Positions 25,437 through 35,633 of a stretch of DNA of 47,658 nt are shown here, one piece after another (position 1 is the stretch's first letter; each line of letters starts with the position of its first letter). A program made the position numbers and the translations under genes. The notes below the pieces were generated by a model. That model saw nothing but the letters and a program-made list of their open reading frames with translations, did not search any database and had not been told where the DNA came from. The stretch covers positions 1 to 47,658 of the forward strand of contig NZ_SMNT01000039.1 of NCBI RefSeq assembly GCF_004348265.1, in the 5' to 3' direction. Source of the stretch: Methylobacterium segetis. GTDB taxonomy: Bacteria; Pseudomonadota; Alphaproteobacteria; Rhizobiales; Beijerinckiaceae.

Positions 25437-27473
25437 TCACCACCACCCGCGCGAGACGGGAGCCGAGCGGGGCGTCCAGAGGCCCGGCTCGCCGAAATCG
25501 GCCGGCGCCTGCGCGGATCGGGCGGTCCGCCGGGGAGCCCGGGGGGCGTGCTCGACCGCATGCTGCGGCTTCGGCTTCGGCATCTCGGCAGCGCGCCGCT
25601 TCGGCTCCGCCGGAGCCCGGGCGACGAGGGCTGCCCCGCCCGGCAGGCCGAGGGCCGCGCGCAGGCGGGCGTCGACGCCGTAGAGGTCGGGCAGGGTCCG
25701 GAACTGGCCGGCATCGTCGATGTAGGCCGTGAAATAGGCGAGGTGGACGGGCAGCTTCTCGGCGAGCCGGATGGTGCGCTCGCCCTTGCCGATGAGCTTC
25801 GTCAGACGCTCGCTCGTCCAAGCCGCGGGCAGGACCGAATCGGCAAAGCGGAAGGGATCGTCGACGCGCACGCAGCCGTGGCTCATCGCCCGGAAGGAGG
25901 CCGAGAACAGCGAGCGGTTCGGCGTGTCGTGCAGGTAGACCGCGTGGTTGTTCGGGAACAGGAACTTGATAAATCCGAGGGCGTTGCGCTCCCCCGGCGG
26001 CTGGCGCACCGAGATCGTGTTGCCGCGGCGCACGACTTCGTAGCCGCGCCGCGCCGCGTAGTTCGGGTCGCGGGCGAGGCCCGGCAGGAACTCGTTCTTC
26101 AGGATCGAGGGCGGCACGTTCCAGGACGGGTTGACGACCGCGTATTCCATCATCCCGGAGAAGATCGGCGTGGGCGATTCCGTCTTGCCGACGATCACCC
26201 GGGTCTCGTCCCTGAGGACGCCGTCGCGGAACACCCGCAGGCGGAACTCGGGGATGTTGACCATCACGTAGTCGCGCCCGAGGGCCGGCAGCCAGCGCCA
26301 GCGCTCCATGTTGACGAGGATCTCGGCCTCGCCCTCCGCCCGGACCGGCTTGGCGTCGGGTGCGCCGAGGGCCGCCACCGTCTGGGGCGTGAGGTCGCCG
26401 CTCGCGGGCAGGCCGCGACGCTTCTGGAAGGCCGCCACCGCCGCGGCGACGCCCGAATCGTAATCCTCCGGCTCCCCCGGAGCAGCGTCGAGGGTTCCGC
26501 CCCTTCGCGAGGCGAGGCCGAATCGGGCGCGGATGAGGGGCACGCGCGGGTCGCGCATGCCGAGCTTCAGGACGGGTCCCGGCGGCAGCGCCGCCGGCGT
26601 GCCGGCGGGCGCGCGCTCGCGGATCGCGGCGAGCCGCGCCTTCAGGGCGCGGTAGCCGGCCCCCTGGGGATTGTAGCGCTGCAGCAGGTCGCCCGCCGTC
26701 TCTCCGCCGCTCGCGATCGGGCCGAGCACCGCGTCCGCCGCGGGCAGATCGAGCGTCGGGGTGATCAGGCGCGAGAGCGAGGTCGGGTTCACGCGCCCGC
26801 CCCGCGCGTCGCGGGCATAGAGGGCGATCGCCGCCGAGAGCTTGAGGTCGGCCTCCGCGATCTCGGCCTCGGTCTCGGGGCGGGTCATCACGCCGAGCAC
26901 GGGCACGGGATAGGCGGCGGGATCGAGCCCGTCCTCGCCCGCGAGAGCGAGACGCGCGGCGGCGGCCTTGGCAGCGGGCGTGAAGGCGCGCTCCGCGATC
27001 CAGACCGGCTTGAAGGCGCCGAGCGCGTAGAAGGCCTGGATCGCCTCGCGCTCCTTCGCGGTCAGGCGCCCGAGCAGGGGCGCGGGGTCGGCGAGGCGTG
27101 CGGCCACGGCCGCGGCCTGCGGATCGGCCGGGGGAGGGGGCACGGCCGGCGCCGGGGCCTCGGCGGTTCCTTCGGGCTTGGCCGGCTCGGCCTGCGGGGC
27201 GGACTCGCCCACCTCCTTCGGCCCGGCGGTCGTCGCCTCGGCCTTCGGCTCGGCGGGATCCGGCCTCTCGGCGAGCGCGTCGGTGCGGACCGGGTCCGGC
27301 GTCGGCGCCGCCTCACGGGTGGGCGCCGCCTCGAGGGTGGGCGCGGCCGCGGCGGGCGCCGCCTCCACCGGGTGCGCGGCCTCCGGCTGGATCTCGGCGG
27401 AAGCCGGCCGGAGCTGCGGCGCCGCAGCCGCCAGGACGGCCAGGGCGAGGGTGGCAGAGCGCGACAGGCTCAT
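25437..27473 (-). CDS. L,D-transpeptidase, YcbB (LdtD)-like
   Basis: A 678-residue periplasmic enzyme that makes 3-3 cross-links in peptidoglycan. Layout: signal peptide (ATLALAVLAAAAPQLRPASA), about 130 residues of Ala/Pro/Glu-rich linker, a YcbB-type scaffold domain (ALGAFKPVWIAERAFTP), a peptidoglycan-binding domain (AAVAAFQKRRGLPASGDLTP), and the YkuD catalytic domain, with HDTPNRSLFSASFRAMSHGC ending at the catalytic Cys near residue 531, followed by VRVDDPFRFA. The start at 27473 has GGAGAG 7 bases upstream; an in-frame ATG at 27491 is less well placed. Frames above 27491 lack any signal peptide. Confidence 0.9.
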   Translation of the reverse strand: MSLSRSATLALAVLAAAAPQLRPASAEIQPEAAHPVEAAPAAAAPTLEAAPTREAAPTPDPVRTDALAERPDPAEPKAEATTAGPKEVGESAPQAEPAKPEGTAEAPAPAVPPPPADPQAAAVAARLADPAPLLGRLTAKEREAIQAFYALGAFKPVWIAERAFTPAAKAAAARLALAGEDGLDPAAYPVPVLGVMTRPETEAEIAEADLKLSAAIALYARDARGGRVNPTSLSRLITPTLDLPAADAVLGPIASGGETAGDLLQRYNPQGAGYRALKARLAAIRERAPAGTPAALPPGPVLKLGMRDPRVPLIRARFGLASRRGGTLDAAPGEPEDYDSGVAAAVAAFQKRRGLPASGDLTPQTVAALGAPDAKPVRAEGEAEILVNMERWRWLPALGRDYVMVNIPEFRLRVFRDGVLRDETRVIVGKTESPTPIFSGMMEYAVVNPSWNVPPSILKNEFLPGLARDPNYAARRGYEVVRRGNTISVRQPPGERNALGFIKFLFPNNHAVYLHDTPNRSLFSASFRAMSHGCVRVDDPFRFADSVLPAAWTSERLTKLIGKGERTIRLAEKLPVHLAYFTAYIDDAGQFRTLPDLYGVDARLRAALGLPGGAALVARAPAEPKRRAAEMPKPKPQHAVEHAPRAPRRTARSAQAPADFGEPGLWTPRSAPVSRGWW

Positions 27474-27570
27474 GGCTGCTCTCCGGGACATGCGGCCGAG
27501 CCGCCAAGCCCTTCGTAGGGTTATGGTCTCAAGCCCGGCCGTGTGCAATCGCACGGGCCGGACGCCGCCC

Positions 27571-29055
<1,485 letters not shown>

Positions 29056-29357
29056 GGGGGCTCCCATCCGTGGCGGCGCGATCGGACGGGCGACGGGATC
29101 GCAGGCTCCCGCGCCCGGCCGTCCGGCGCCCTGTTTCGTTTCGAGCCGCAGGGTCGCGCAAAGGCGTAAAGTCCCGCTTAACGACGTTGCACGATTTCGC
29201 TGTGGGCCGTTCCGGCGGCCGGAGGCCGGGCACACGATGGCGTGCGACGCCGTGACCGTCGCCGGCCGCACCGAGGCATCGGTTGATCGTGGGCGGTCCG
29301 CGCTCGATATCAGGGGGAGCGGGGCCGGATCGCCCCGCGAGAAGGAATCACGAATCC
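29056..29357. other. Divergent intergenic region
   Basis: 302 bp between the divergent response regulator and pepF genes. It must hold both promoters. I find no clear -24/-12 (sigma-54) site, no EcfG site and no convincing small gene; GTTCC is present near 29209 but no AACG lies at the required distance. Confidence 0.5.
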
Positions 29358-31238
29358 ATGCCGAGCCGAGCCGTCGCGCCTGTCCTGATGCCGGAGCCGT
29401 CGCGCAATGTGGACGGGGCGCACGCGGCCCGCGCCGCCGCCCACGCGCTCGACCTTGGCGCCCTGCCCGAATGGGACCTCTCCGACCTCTATTCCGGCAT
29501 CGATGCGCCCGATTTCCGGAACGACCTCGCCCGCGCCGAGAGCGAGTGCCGCAGCTTCTCGGAGCGCTACGCCGGCCGCATCGCCGATCTAGCCGCCGGG
29601 CCCGACGCCTCGGGGGCGCTCGGCGAGGCCGTGCGGGCCTACGAGGGAATCGAGGAGCTGCTGGGCAAGCTGATGTCCTATGCGGGCCTCGTCTATTCCG
29701 GCGACACCACCGACGAGCGGCGCGCCAAGTTCTACGGCGACACCCGCGAGCGCCTGACGAACGCCTCGGGCGACCTCCTGTTCTTCGCCCTCGAACTGAA
29801 CCGGGTCGACGATGCGGTGATGGATGCGGCGATGGCGGAGGGCCCGCTCGCCCACTACGCGCCCTGGATCGAGGATCTGCGGCGGGAGAAGCCGTTCCAG
29901 CTCGAGGACCGGATCGAGAAGCTGTTCCTCGAGAAGTCGGTGACCGCGAACGCCGCCTGGGACCGGCTCTTCAACGAGACGATCGCCGCCCTGCGCTTTC
30001 CCGTGCGCGGCGAGCCGCTGACGCTGGAGCCGACGCTCAACAAGCTGCAGGACCCGGACGGTGCGGTCCGCAAGGAGGCGGCGGGCGCGCTCAGCGAGGT
30101 GTTCCGGGCGAACCTGCGCATCTTCACGCTGATCACCAACACGCTCGCCAAGGACAAGGAGATCTCGGACCGCTGGCGCGGCTTCAAGGATGTGGCCGAC
30201 GCCCGCCACCTCGCGAACCGGGTCGAGCCCGAAGTGGTGGCGGCCCTTGTCGAGGCGGTGCAGGCGGCCTATCCGCGCCTGTCGCACCGCTATTACCGCC
30301 TCAAGGCGAAGTGGTTCGGCGTCGAGGCGCTGCCCTACTGGGACCGCAACGCGCCGCTGCCGAAGGTCGAGCAGCGCACGATCCCCTGGGCGGAGGCGCG
30401 CGACACCGTGCTCGACGCCTACGGCGCCTTCTCGCCGCGGATGGCCGGCATCGCGAAGGACTTCTTCGACCGCCGCTGGATCGACGCGCCGACGCGTCCC
30501 GGCAAGGCACCCGGCGCCTTCGCTCATCCGACGGTGCCCTCGGTCCACCCCTACGTGCTCGTCAATTACCAGGGCAAGCCGCGGGACGTGATGACGCTCG
30601 CCCACGAGCTCGGCCACGGCGTGCATCAGGTTCTGGCAGGCCCGAACGGCGCCCTGATGGCGCCCACCCCCCTGACCCTCGCCGAGACGGCCAGCGTGTT
30701 CGGCGAGATGCTGACCTTCCGGCGCCTGCTCGCCGGGACGACGGACACGGTGCAGCGCCGCGCCATGCTCGCCGCCAAGGTCGAGGACATGATCAACACG
30801 GTGGTGCGTCAGATCGCGTTCTACTCGTTCGAGCGGAAGGTCCATCTCGCCCGTCAGGCGGGCGAACTGACGGCCGAGCAGATCAACGCGCTCTGGATCT
30901 CGGTCCAGGCCGAGTCGCTCGGGCCGGCGATCACGCTCGACGCGGGCTACGAGCCCTTCTGGGCCTACATCCCGCACTTCATCCACTCGCCCTTCTACGT
31001 CTACGCCTACGCCTTCGGCGACTGCCTCGTGAACTCGCTCTACGGCGTCTACGCGAAGGCTGAGGAGGGCTTCGTGGACCGCTACTTCGCACTGCTCGCG
31101 GCGGGCGGCTCGAAGCCGTACGGCGAACTCCTCGCCCCGTTCGGGCTCGATGCCAGCGACCCCTCCTTCTGGCAGATCGGCCTTGGCATGATCGAGGGCA
31201 TGATCGCGGAGCTCGAGGCGATGGAGGGGCAGGGCTGA
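29358..31238 (+). CDS. pepF: Oligoendopeptidase F (M3 family)
   Basis: A 626-residue cytoplasmic zinc peptidase that degrades short peptides. The zinc site is LAHELGHGVHQVL near residues 414-426 (HExxH form HELGH), with the third ligand in the downstream LAETASVFGEM. The N-terminal half is the helical M3 oligopeptidase domain (YSGIDAPDFRNDLARAES), and the C-terminus has YVYAYAFGDCLVNSLYGVY, typical of PepF. The ATG at 29358 follows GAAGGAATCACGAATCC. It is a housekeeping gene with no obvious operon partner. Confidence 0.93.
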   Translation: MPSRAVAPVLMPEPSRNVDGAHAARAAAHALDLGALPEWDLSDLYSGIDAPDFRNDLARAESECRSFSERYAGRIADLAAGPDASGALGEAVRAYEGIEELLGKLMSYAGLVYSGDTTDERRAKFYGDTRERLTNASGDLLFFALELNRVDDAVMDAAMAEGPLAHYAPWIEDLRREKPFQLEDRIEKLFLEKSVTANAAWDRLFNETIAALRFPVRGEPLTLEPTLNKLQDPDGAVRKEAAGALSEVFRANLRIFTLITNTLAKDKEISDRWRGFKDVADARHLANRVEPEVVAALVEAVQAAYPRLSHRYYRLKAKWFGVEALPYWDRNAPLPKVEQRTIPWAEARDTVLDAYGAFSPRMAGIAKDFFDRRWIDAPTRPGKAPGAFAHPTVPSVHPYVLVNYQGKPRDVMTLAHELGHGVHQVLAGPNGALMAPTPLTLAETASVFGEMLTFRRLLAGTTDTVQRRAMLAAKVEDMINTVVRQIAFYSFERKVHLARQAGELTAEQINALWISVQAESLGPAITLDAGYEPFWAYIPHFIHSPFYVYAYAFGDCLVNSLYGVYAKAEEGFVDRYFALLAAGGSKPYGELLAPFGLDASDPSFWQIGLGMIEGMIAELEAMEGQG

Positions 31239-31283
31239 GGCCCAGCGCCGCCACCCTCGAATTTGGCGCGACCCGAAGGAAAT

Positions 31284-31302
31284 GTTATACTTTCCGTATA
31301 AC
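31284..31302. promoter_or_regulatory. Palindromic operator/promoter of the toxin-antitoxin pair
   Basis: GTTATACTTTCCGTATAAC has perfect 7-bp arms around a 5-base spacer, is AT-rich against a GC-rich background, and ends 17 bases before the antitoxin ATG. The arms also contain TATAC/GTATA, usable as a -10. It is the expected site for autoregulation by the AbrB-type antitoxin. Confidence 0.75.
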
Positions 31303-31319
31303 AACCCACGGGTGCGCCG

Positions 31320-31544
31320 ATGAAACTGGAAGTGAAGAAGATCGGCAACTCGACCGGCCTGATCCTGCCGCGCGAGTTGCTGGGCACGCTGAACTTGGCT
31401 CAGGGCGACTGGCTCTATGTCACGGAGAATGCGGACGGCTCCGTTCGGCTGTCGCCTTACGATCCGGCTTTCGAGAAAGGCATGCGGATCGCTGAAAAGG
31501 CGATGAAGACGTACCGGAACGCCCTGTCCGAACTTGCCAAATGA
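31320..31544 (+). CDS. AbrB/MazE-type antitoxin
   Basis: A 74-residue protein with a swapped-hairpin AbrB/MazE DNA-binding domain at residues 1-48 (MKLEVKKIGNSTGLILPREL, then LNLAQGDWLYVTENADGSVR) and a C-terminal helix (FEKGMRIAEKAMKTYRNALS) that would wrap and neutralise the toxin. It overlaps the doc-like gene by four bases (ATGA), the usual translational coupling of type II toxin-antitoxin pairs. A palindromic operator lies directly upstream. Confidence 0.9.
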   Translation: MKLEVKKIGNSTGLILPRELLGTLNLAQGDWLYVTENADGSVRLSPYDPAFEKGMRIAEKAMKTYRNALSELAK

Positions 31545-31927
31545 GCGAGATCGTCTGGCTGACGAGCGACCTCGTCCAGGCGATTCACGCGCATCAGCTC
31601 AAGCTCTTCGGTGGCCCGCCCGGTCTGCGCGACCTGGGCGCCCTCGAATCGGCGCTTGGCCGTCCGGTCAATCGCGCCGCCTACGGGGAAGCCGACTTGG
31701 CTGAGCTCGCCGCGGCCTACGCCTTCGGCCTCGCCAAAAATCATCCGTTCGTCGACGGCAATAAGCGTGCAGCCCTGCTCGCGCTCGTCACCTTCCTCGG
31801 GCTGAACGAGATCGATTTCGTCGCGGACGAGGCGGAAGCCGTTGTGATGATCCTCGGCCTCGCCGCCGGCGAGGTCGACGAGACCGGCCTCACCCGCTGG
31901 ATCCGCGACAACTGGCCGGCGGCCTGA
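31541..31927 (+). CDS. doc: Doc-type toxin (Fic fold)
   Basis: A 128-residue death-on-curing family protein. The Fic-fold active site is HPFVDGNKRAA, with the catalytic His and the Doc-type NKR in place of Fic's GNGR. Upstream is FGGPPGLRDLGALESALGRP, typical of Doc. P1 Doc phosphorylates EF-Tu and stops translation; the same activity is inferred here. The C-terminus (ETGLTRWIRDNW) is intact, so the toxin looks full length. It is paired with an AbrB/MazE antitoxin rather than P1 Phd. Confidence 0.9.
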   Translation: MSEIVWLTSDLVQAIHAHQLKLFGGPPGLRDLGALESALGRPVNRAAYGEADLAELAAAYAFGLAKNHPFVDGNKRAALLALVTFLGLNEIDFVADEAEAVVMILGLAAGEVDETGLTRWIRDNWPAA

Positions 31928-32037
31928 GGCGGGCCGCGGAGGGGGGAGGGCGCGGCGCGCCGCCCCACCGCCCTGGCAGCGAGACGGGTTCGGCTTATCT
32001 CCGGGTCTGATCCCCGAAGACCCGTCAGAAGAACCCG

Positions 32038-33399
32038 ATGGCCGAGATCGACCGCGAAGCCAACCGCTTCTCCGCCCGCGCGAGCCGCTACGCCCGCGTC
32101 GGGGCCAATGTGGGCGGCGTCGCCGCGCGGATGGCGGGCGCGCGCCTGTTCGGCAAGGAGGGCACGACCAACGCCGCCGCTCTCGCGCAGGCCCTCGGCG
32201 GCCTGAAGGGCCCGATCATGAAGGTGGCGCAGCTCCTGGCCACCGTGCCGGATCTGCTGCCGCCCGAATACGCGGCCGAGCTGCAGAAGCTGCAGGCCGA
32301 CGCGCCGCCGATGGGCGCCGCCTTCGTCAAGCGGCGCATGATGGCGGAGCTCGGGGCCGACTGGCAGTCCCGGTTCGGCAGCTTCGACCTGAAGCCCTCG
32401 GCCGCGGCCTCGCTGGGACAGGTCCACCGGGCCGTCTCGAAGGAGGGGACTCGGCTCGCCTGCAAGCTCCAGTATCCGGACATGCAATCCGCGGTTGAGG
32501 CCGACCTGAAGCAGCTCGAGGTCGCCTTCGCCCTGCACCGGCGCATGAATTCCTGGCTCGATACCCGCGAGATCGCCAAGGAGATCGGCGCCCGCGTGCG
32601 CGAGGAGCTCGACTACGCCCGCGAGGCCAAGCACGCCGCCCTCTACGGCGGCGTCCTGCGGGACATCGACGCCGTGCGCGTGCCCGACGTTCATCCCGAC
32701 CTCTCGACCCGCCGTCTCCTCACCCTCGGCTGGCTCGACGGCGACAAGATCCTCGGCTTCGCGGACAGCCCGGTCGAGATCCGCAACCGCATCGCCCAGG
32801 CGATGTTCAAGGCGTGGTGGCACCCGTTCAGCCGCGCCGCCGTGATCCACGGCGACCCTCATCTCGGCAATTACACCGTCTTCTCCGAGGGCGGCGAGGC
32901 CCAGGGCATCAACCTGCTCGACTATGGCTGCGTGCGCATCTTCCATCCCCGTTTCGTCGGCGGCGTGGTCGATCTCTACCGGGGGCTGCTGACGCAGGAC
33001 GAGGCGCGCATCGTCCACGCCTACGAGGTCTGGGGCTTCAAAAACCTCAATCGTGAGTTGATCGAGATCCTCAACATCTGGGCCCGCTTCATCTACGGGC
33101 CGCTGCTGGAGGATCGCACCCGCACCGTCGCGGACGGGGTCAAGCCCGGCGAGTACGGGCGCCGGCAGGCCTTCGAGGTGCATCAGGCGCTCAAGGAGCG
33201 CGGGCCGGTGACGGTTCCCCAGGAATTCGTGTTCATGGACCGCGCCGCGGTCGGCCTCGGCGCCGTGTTCCTGCATCTGCGCTCGGAACTGAACTATCAC
33301 CAGTTGTTCGAGGCGGAGATCGAGCACTTCTCCCTCGACGCCCTGGCCGCGCGGCAGGGCGAGGCGCTCGCGGCCGCGGGCCTTCCGAAGCCGGATTAG
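32038..33399 (+). CDS. ABC1/UbiB-family atypical kinase
   Basis: A 453-residue AarF/UbiB/COQ8-like protein. The family N-terminal extension motif appears as GPIMKVAQLLATVPDLLPPE, that is KxxQ with Val-Ala where COQ8 has KxGQ. The nucleotide-loop motif AAASLGQVHRA (alanine-rich instead of a glycine-rich P-loop) is present, the ion-pair lysine is in ACKLQYP, the catalytic loop is VIHGDPHLGNY, and the metal motif is LLDYGCVRIF. Family members support ubiquinone biosynthesis or lipid homeostasis through ATPase activity. This is the shorter soluble type, without the C-terminal membrane helices of UbiB. Confidence 0.88.
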   Translation: MAEIDREANRFSARASRYARVGANVGGVAARMAGARLFGKEGTTNAAALAQALGGLKGPIMKVAQLLATVPDLLPPEYAAELQKLQADAPPMGAAFVKRRMMAELGADWQSRFGSFDLKPSAAASLGQVHRAVSKEGTRLACKLQYPDMQSAVEADLKQLEVAFALHRRMNSWLDTREIAKEIGARVREELDYAREAKHAALYGGVLRDIDAVRVPDVHPDLSTRRLLTLGWLDGDKILGFADSPVEIRNRIAQAMFKAWWHPFSRAAVIHGDPHLGNYTVFSEGGEAQGINLLDYGCVRIFHPRFVGGVVDLYRGLLTQDEARIVHAYEVWGFKNLNRELIEILNIWARFIYGPLLEDRTRTVADGVKPGEYGRRQAFEVHQALKERGPVTVPQEFVFMDRAAVGLGAVFLHLRSELNYHQLFEAEIEHFSLDALAARQGEALAAAGLPKPD

Positions 33400-33469
33400 G
33401 CTCGGCCCCCAGCCGTGCCGCCGGCGCGCTTTTTCAGGGCGGAACGCGCGGAACGGACTGGACAATTTC

Positions 33470-33483
33470 TCTGGTATACCAGA
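33470..33483. promoter_or_regulatory. GntR/FadR-type palindrome
   Basis: TCTGGTATACCAGA is a perfect 14-bp palindrome containing TGGTATACCA, close to the TGGT-ACCA core favoured by GntR-family regulators. It sits about 110 bases before the cytochrome-oxidase-subunit-IV-like gene at the head of the pnt region. No GntR gene is in the window, so the regulator would act from elsewhere. Confidence 0.5.
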
Positions 33484-33592
33484 AACTGCGCCGCAGGGAT
33501 GGGGCAGCGGCGCATGCCGATTGCGACGCGTTAGACCTTGCGTTAAATCCGCTCGGGACCAAGCAAGACCACGTCAAGGGGACGAGCGCACG

Positions 33593-33886
33593 ATGGCCGA
33601 TACGAAGACTTTGTCCGGGGTCCGGTACAGCCCGGCGATGGACGAGAAGACGCACGAGCAGACGTATCGGGGATTCGTACGTTTCGTCGAGATCGCCACC
33701 GGCGTGGTGATCTGCTGGGTCCTGGCACTGGCCGTGGGCGGCATCCGCGAGGCGTGGCTCACCGCGATCCTCGGCGTGGTCCTGTCGAGCGTGGCCGGCG
33801 CCGTCGGCGCGCTTGCGCCGGGGATCGGCTGGAAGGCGCCGGCGGCGATCGGCCTGTTGCTTGCCTTGTACCTCGCCTTCGCCTGA
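33593..33886 (+). CDS. aa3-type cytochrome c oxidase subunit IV-like protein
   Basis: A 97-residue protein with the bacterial aa3 subunit IV pattern: KTHEQTYRGFVRFVEIATGV leading into one membrane helix, then two more hydrophobic stretches (WLTAILGVVLSSVAGAVGAL and AIGLLLALYLAF). In alphaproteobacteria this gene is often found directly upstream of pntAA rather than with oxidase genes, as here. ATG at 33593 follows GGGGACGAGCGCACG. A direct role in the oxidase is uncertain. Confidence 0.82.
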   Translation: MADTKTLSGVRYSPAMDEKTHEQTYRGFVRFVEIATGVVICWVLALAVGGIREAWLTAILGVVLSSVAGAVGALAPGIGWKAPAAIGLLLALYLAFA

Positions 33887-34016
33887 ATCCAGGCTCGGTG
33901 TCGGACGGCCGACAGTTACATTGTTCGCATTTTCATCAGACTAACCGGGCCACCCGCCTCGTCTTGCTGCGCCGAATCGCAGAAGGGGAGGCGGTCAATC
34001 GAAGGGGAATTCCTGA

Positions 34017-35159
34017 ATGCGCATCGCTGTGCTGTCGGAGGCGGATCCCGCGGAAACGCGGGTCGCGGCGGTGCCCGAGACGGTCAAGAAATTCATCGGC
34101 CTCGGCGCCGATGTGGTCGTCCAGTCGGGCGCCGGCCTGAAGGCCGGTGTTCCGGACGGCGAGTACGAGGCGGCCGGCGCCACCGTTGCGCCCTCCGCCG
34201 AGGAGACCGCGCGGGACGCCGATCTCGTCCTCAAGGTGCGCCGCCCAGCCGCCGAGGAGCTTCCGCTCTTCAAGAAGGGCGCCGCCGTCGTCGCCATCAT
34301 GGATCCCTACGGCCGTGAAGCCGAGCTGAAGGCGATCGCCGATGCGGGCGTTTCCGCCTTCGCGATGGAGCTGATGCCACGCATCACCCGCGCGCAGGTG
34401 ATGGACGTCCTCTCCTCCCAGGCGAACCTGGCCGGCTACCGCGCGGTGGTCGACGGCGCCGCCGAGTACGGCCGCTCCATGCCGATGATGATGACGGCCG
34501 CGGGCACCGTCCCGGCCGCCCGCGTCTTCATCATGGGCGTCGGCGTGGCGGGCCTCCAGGCCATCGCCACCGCTCGCCGCCTCGGCGCCGTCGTGACGGC
34601 CACCGACGTGCGGCCCGCCACCAAGGAGCAGGTCGAGTCCCTCGGCGCCAAGTTCGTGGCGGTCGAGGACGACGAGTTCAAGCAGGCCGAGACCGCGGGC
34701 GGCTACGCTAAGGAGATGTCGGCCGAATACCAGAAGAAGCAGGCGGAGCTGGTCAAGGGCCACATCGCCAAGCAGGACATCGTGATCACGACGGCCCTGA
34801 TCCCGGGCCGCCCGGCGCCGAAGCTCGTCTCCGAGGAGATGGTCGCCTCGATGAAGCCGGGCTCGGTCCTCGTCGACCTCGCGGTCGAGCGCGGCGGCAA
34901 CGTCGCGGGCGCGAAGGCGGGCGAGATCGTCACGACCGACAAGGGCGTGAAGATCGTCGGCCACACCAACGTGGCGGGGCGGCTCGCCGCGACCGCGTCG
35001 GCCCTCTACGCGCGCAATCTCTACGCCTTCCTCGAGACGCTGATCGACAAGGAGACGAAGGCGCTCGCGATCAAGTGGGACGACGAGCTCGTCAAGGCGA
35101 CGAACCTCACCCGCGACGGCGAGGTTGTGCACGCCTCGTTCCAGCCCAAAGCAGCCTGA
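34017..35159 (+). CDS. pntAA: NAD(P) transhydrogenase alpha subunit, NAD-binding part
   Basis: A 380-residue cytoplasmic dI component of the proton-translocating transhydrogenase (NADH + NADP+ to NAD+ + NADPH, driven by the proton gradient). It begins [20 protein letters not shown] like alanine-dehydrogenase-fold proteins, and includes the RQD-type mobile-loop region ([18 protein letters not shown]), the Rossmann segment [20 protein letters not shown], and [15 protein letters not shown]. The alpha chain is split into two genes, as is usual in alphaproteobacteria; the membrane part follows 20 bp later. Confidence 0.94.
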   Translation: MRIAVLSEADPAETRVAAVPETVKKFIGLGADVVVQSGAGLKAGVPDGEYEAAGATVAPSAEETARDADLVLKVRRPAAEELPLFKKGAAVVAIMDPYGREAELKAIADAGVSAFAMELMPRITRAQVMDVLSSQANLAGYRAVVDGAAEYGRSMPMMMTAAGTVPAARVFIMGVGVAGLQAIATARRLGAVVTATDVRPATKEQVESLGAKFVAVEDDEFKQAETAGGYAKEMSAEYQKKQAELVKGHIAKQDIVITTALIPGRPAPKLVSEEMVASMKPGSVLVDLAVERGGNVAGAKAGEIVTTDKGVKIVGHTNVAGRLAATASALYARNLYAFLETLIDKETKALAIKWDDELVKATNLTRDGEVVHASFQPKAA

Positions 35160-35179
35160 TCCCGCCGGAGACACTCCCG

Positions 35180-35629
35180 ATGGCAACCCTTCCCCCCGAC
35201 CAGGCGGTCGATCAGACCCGCGTGCTCGCGGACACGGCGCGCGCCGCCGCCGAAGCCGCCCGCCGCGCTGCCGACCAGGCCGCCTCCATCGCCGACGGCC
35301 TCGGCCACGGCGCCGCCGCCATGACGCACGGCGCGGTGGACCCCACCGTGTTCCGCCTCGCCATCTTCGTGCTCGCGATCTTCGTGGGCTACTACGTGGT
35401 CTGGTCCGTGACCCCGGCACTGCACACGCCGCTGATGTCGGTGACCAACGCGATCTCGTCCGTCATCATCGTCGGCGCGATCCTCGCCGCCGGCGTGCCG
35501 CTCGTCGAGCACGGAACCGGCTGGGCCCGCTTCTTCGGCTTCATCGCCATTATCCTCGCCAGCGTGAACATCTTCGGCGGGTTCCTCGTCACACAGCGCA
35601 TGCTCGGCATGTACAAGAAGAAGGCCTGA
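35180..35629 (+). CDS. pntAB: NAD(P) transhydrogenase alpha subunit 2, membrane part
   Basis: A 149-residue protein carrying the membrane helices of the alpha chain: an alanine-rich N-terminal helix, then [40 protein letters not shown] (a conserved PntAB stretch) and [20 protein letters not shown], ending [12 protein letters not shown]. The N-terminal about 45 residues ([20 protein letters not shown]) are an unusual alanine-rich helical extension compared with the compact enterobacterial form. It is followed 4 bp later by pntB. Confidence 0.93.
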   Translation: MATLPPDQAVDQTRVLADTARAAAEAARRAADQAASIADGLGHGAAAMTHGAVDPTVFRLAIFVLAIFVGYYVVWSVTPALHTPLMSVTNAISSVIIVGAILAAGVPLVEHGTGWARFFGFIAIILASVNIFGGFLVTQRMLGMYKKKA

Positions 35630-35633
35630 GGCG

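Noticed and set aside
29056..29357. Possible sigma-54 promoter between the NtrC-type regulator and pepF.
   Set aside because: No TGGCAC-N5-TTGC-like pair could be found on either strand.
33441..33475. Two overlapping GGAAC elements before the subunit IV-like gene.
   Set aside because: No CGTT occurs 16 or 17 bases downstream of either copy.
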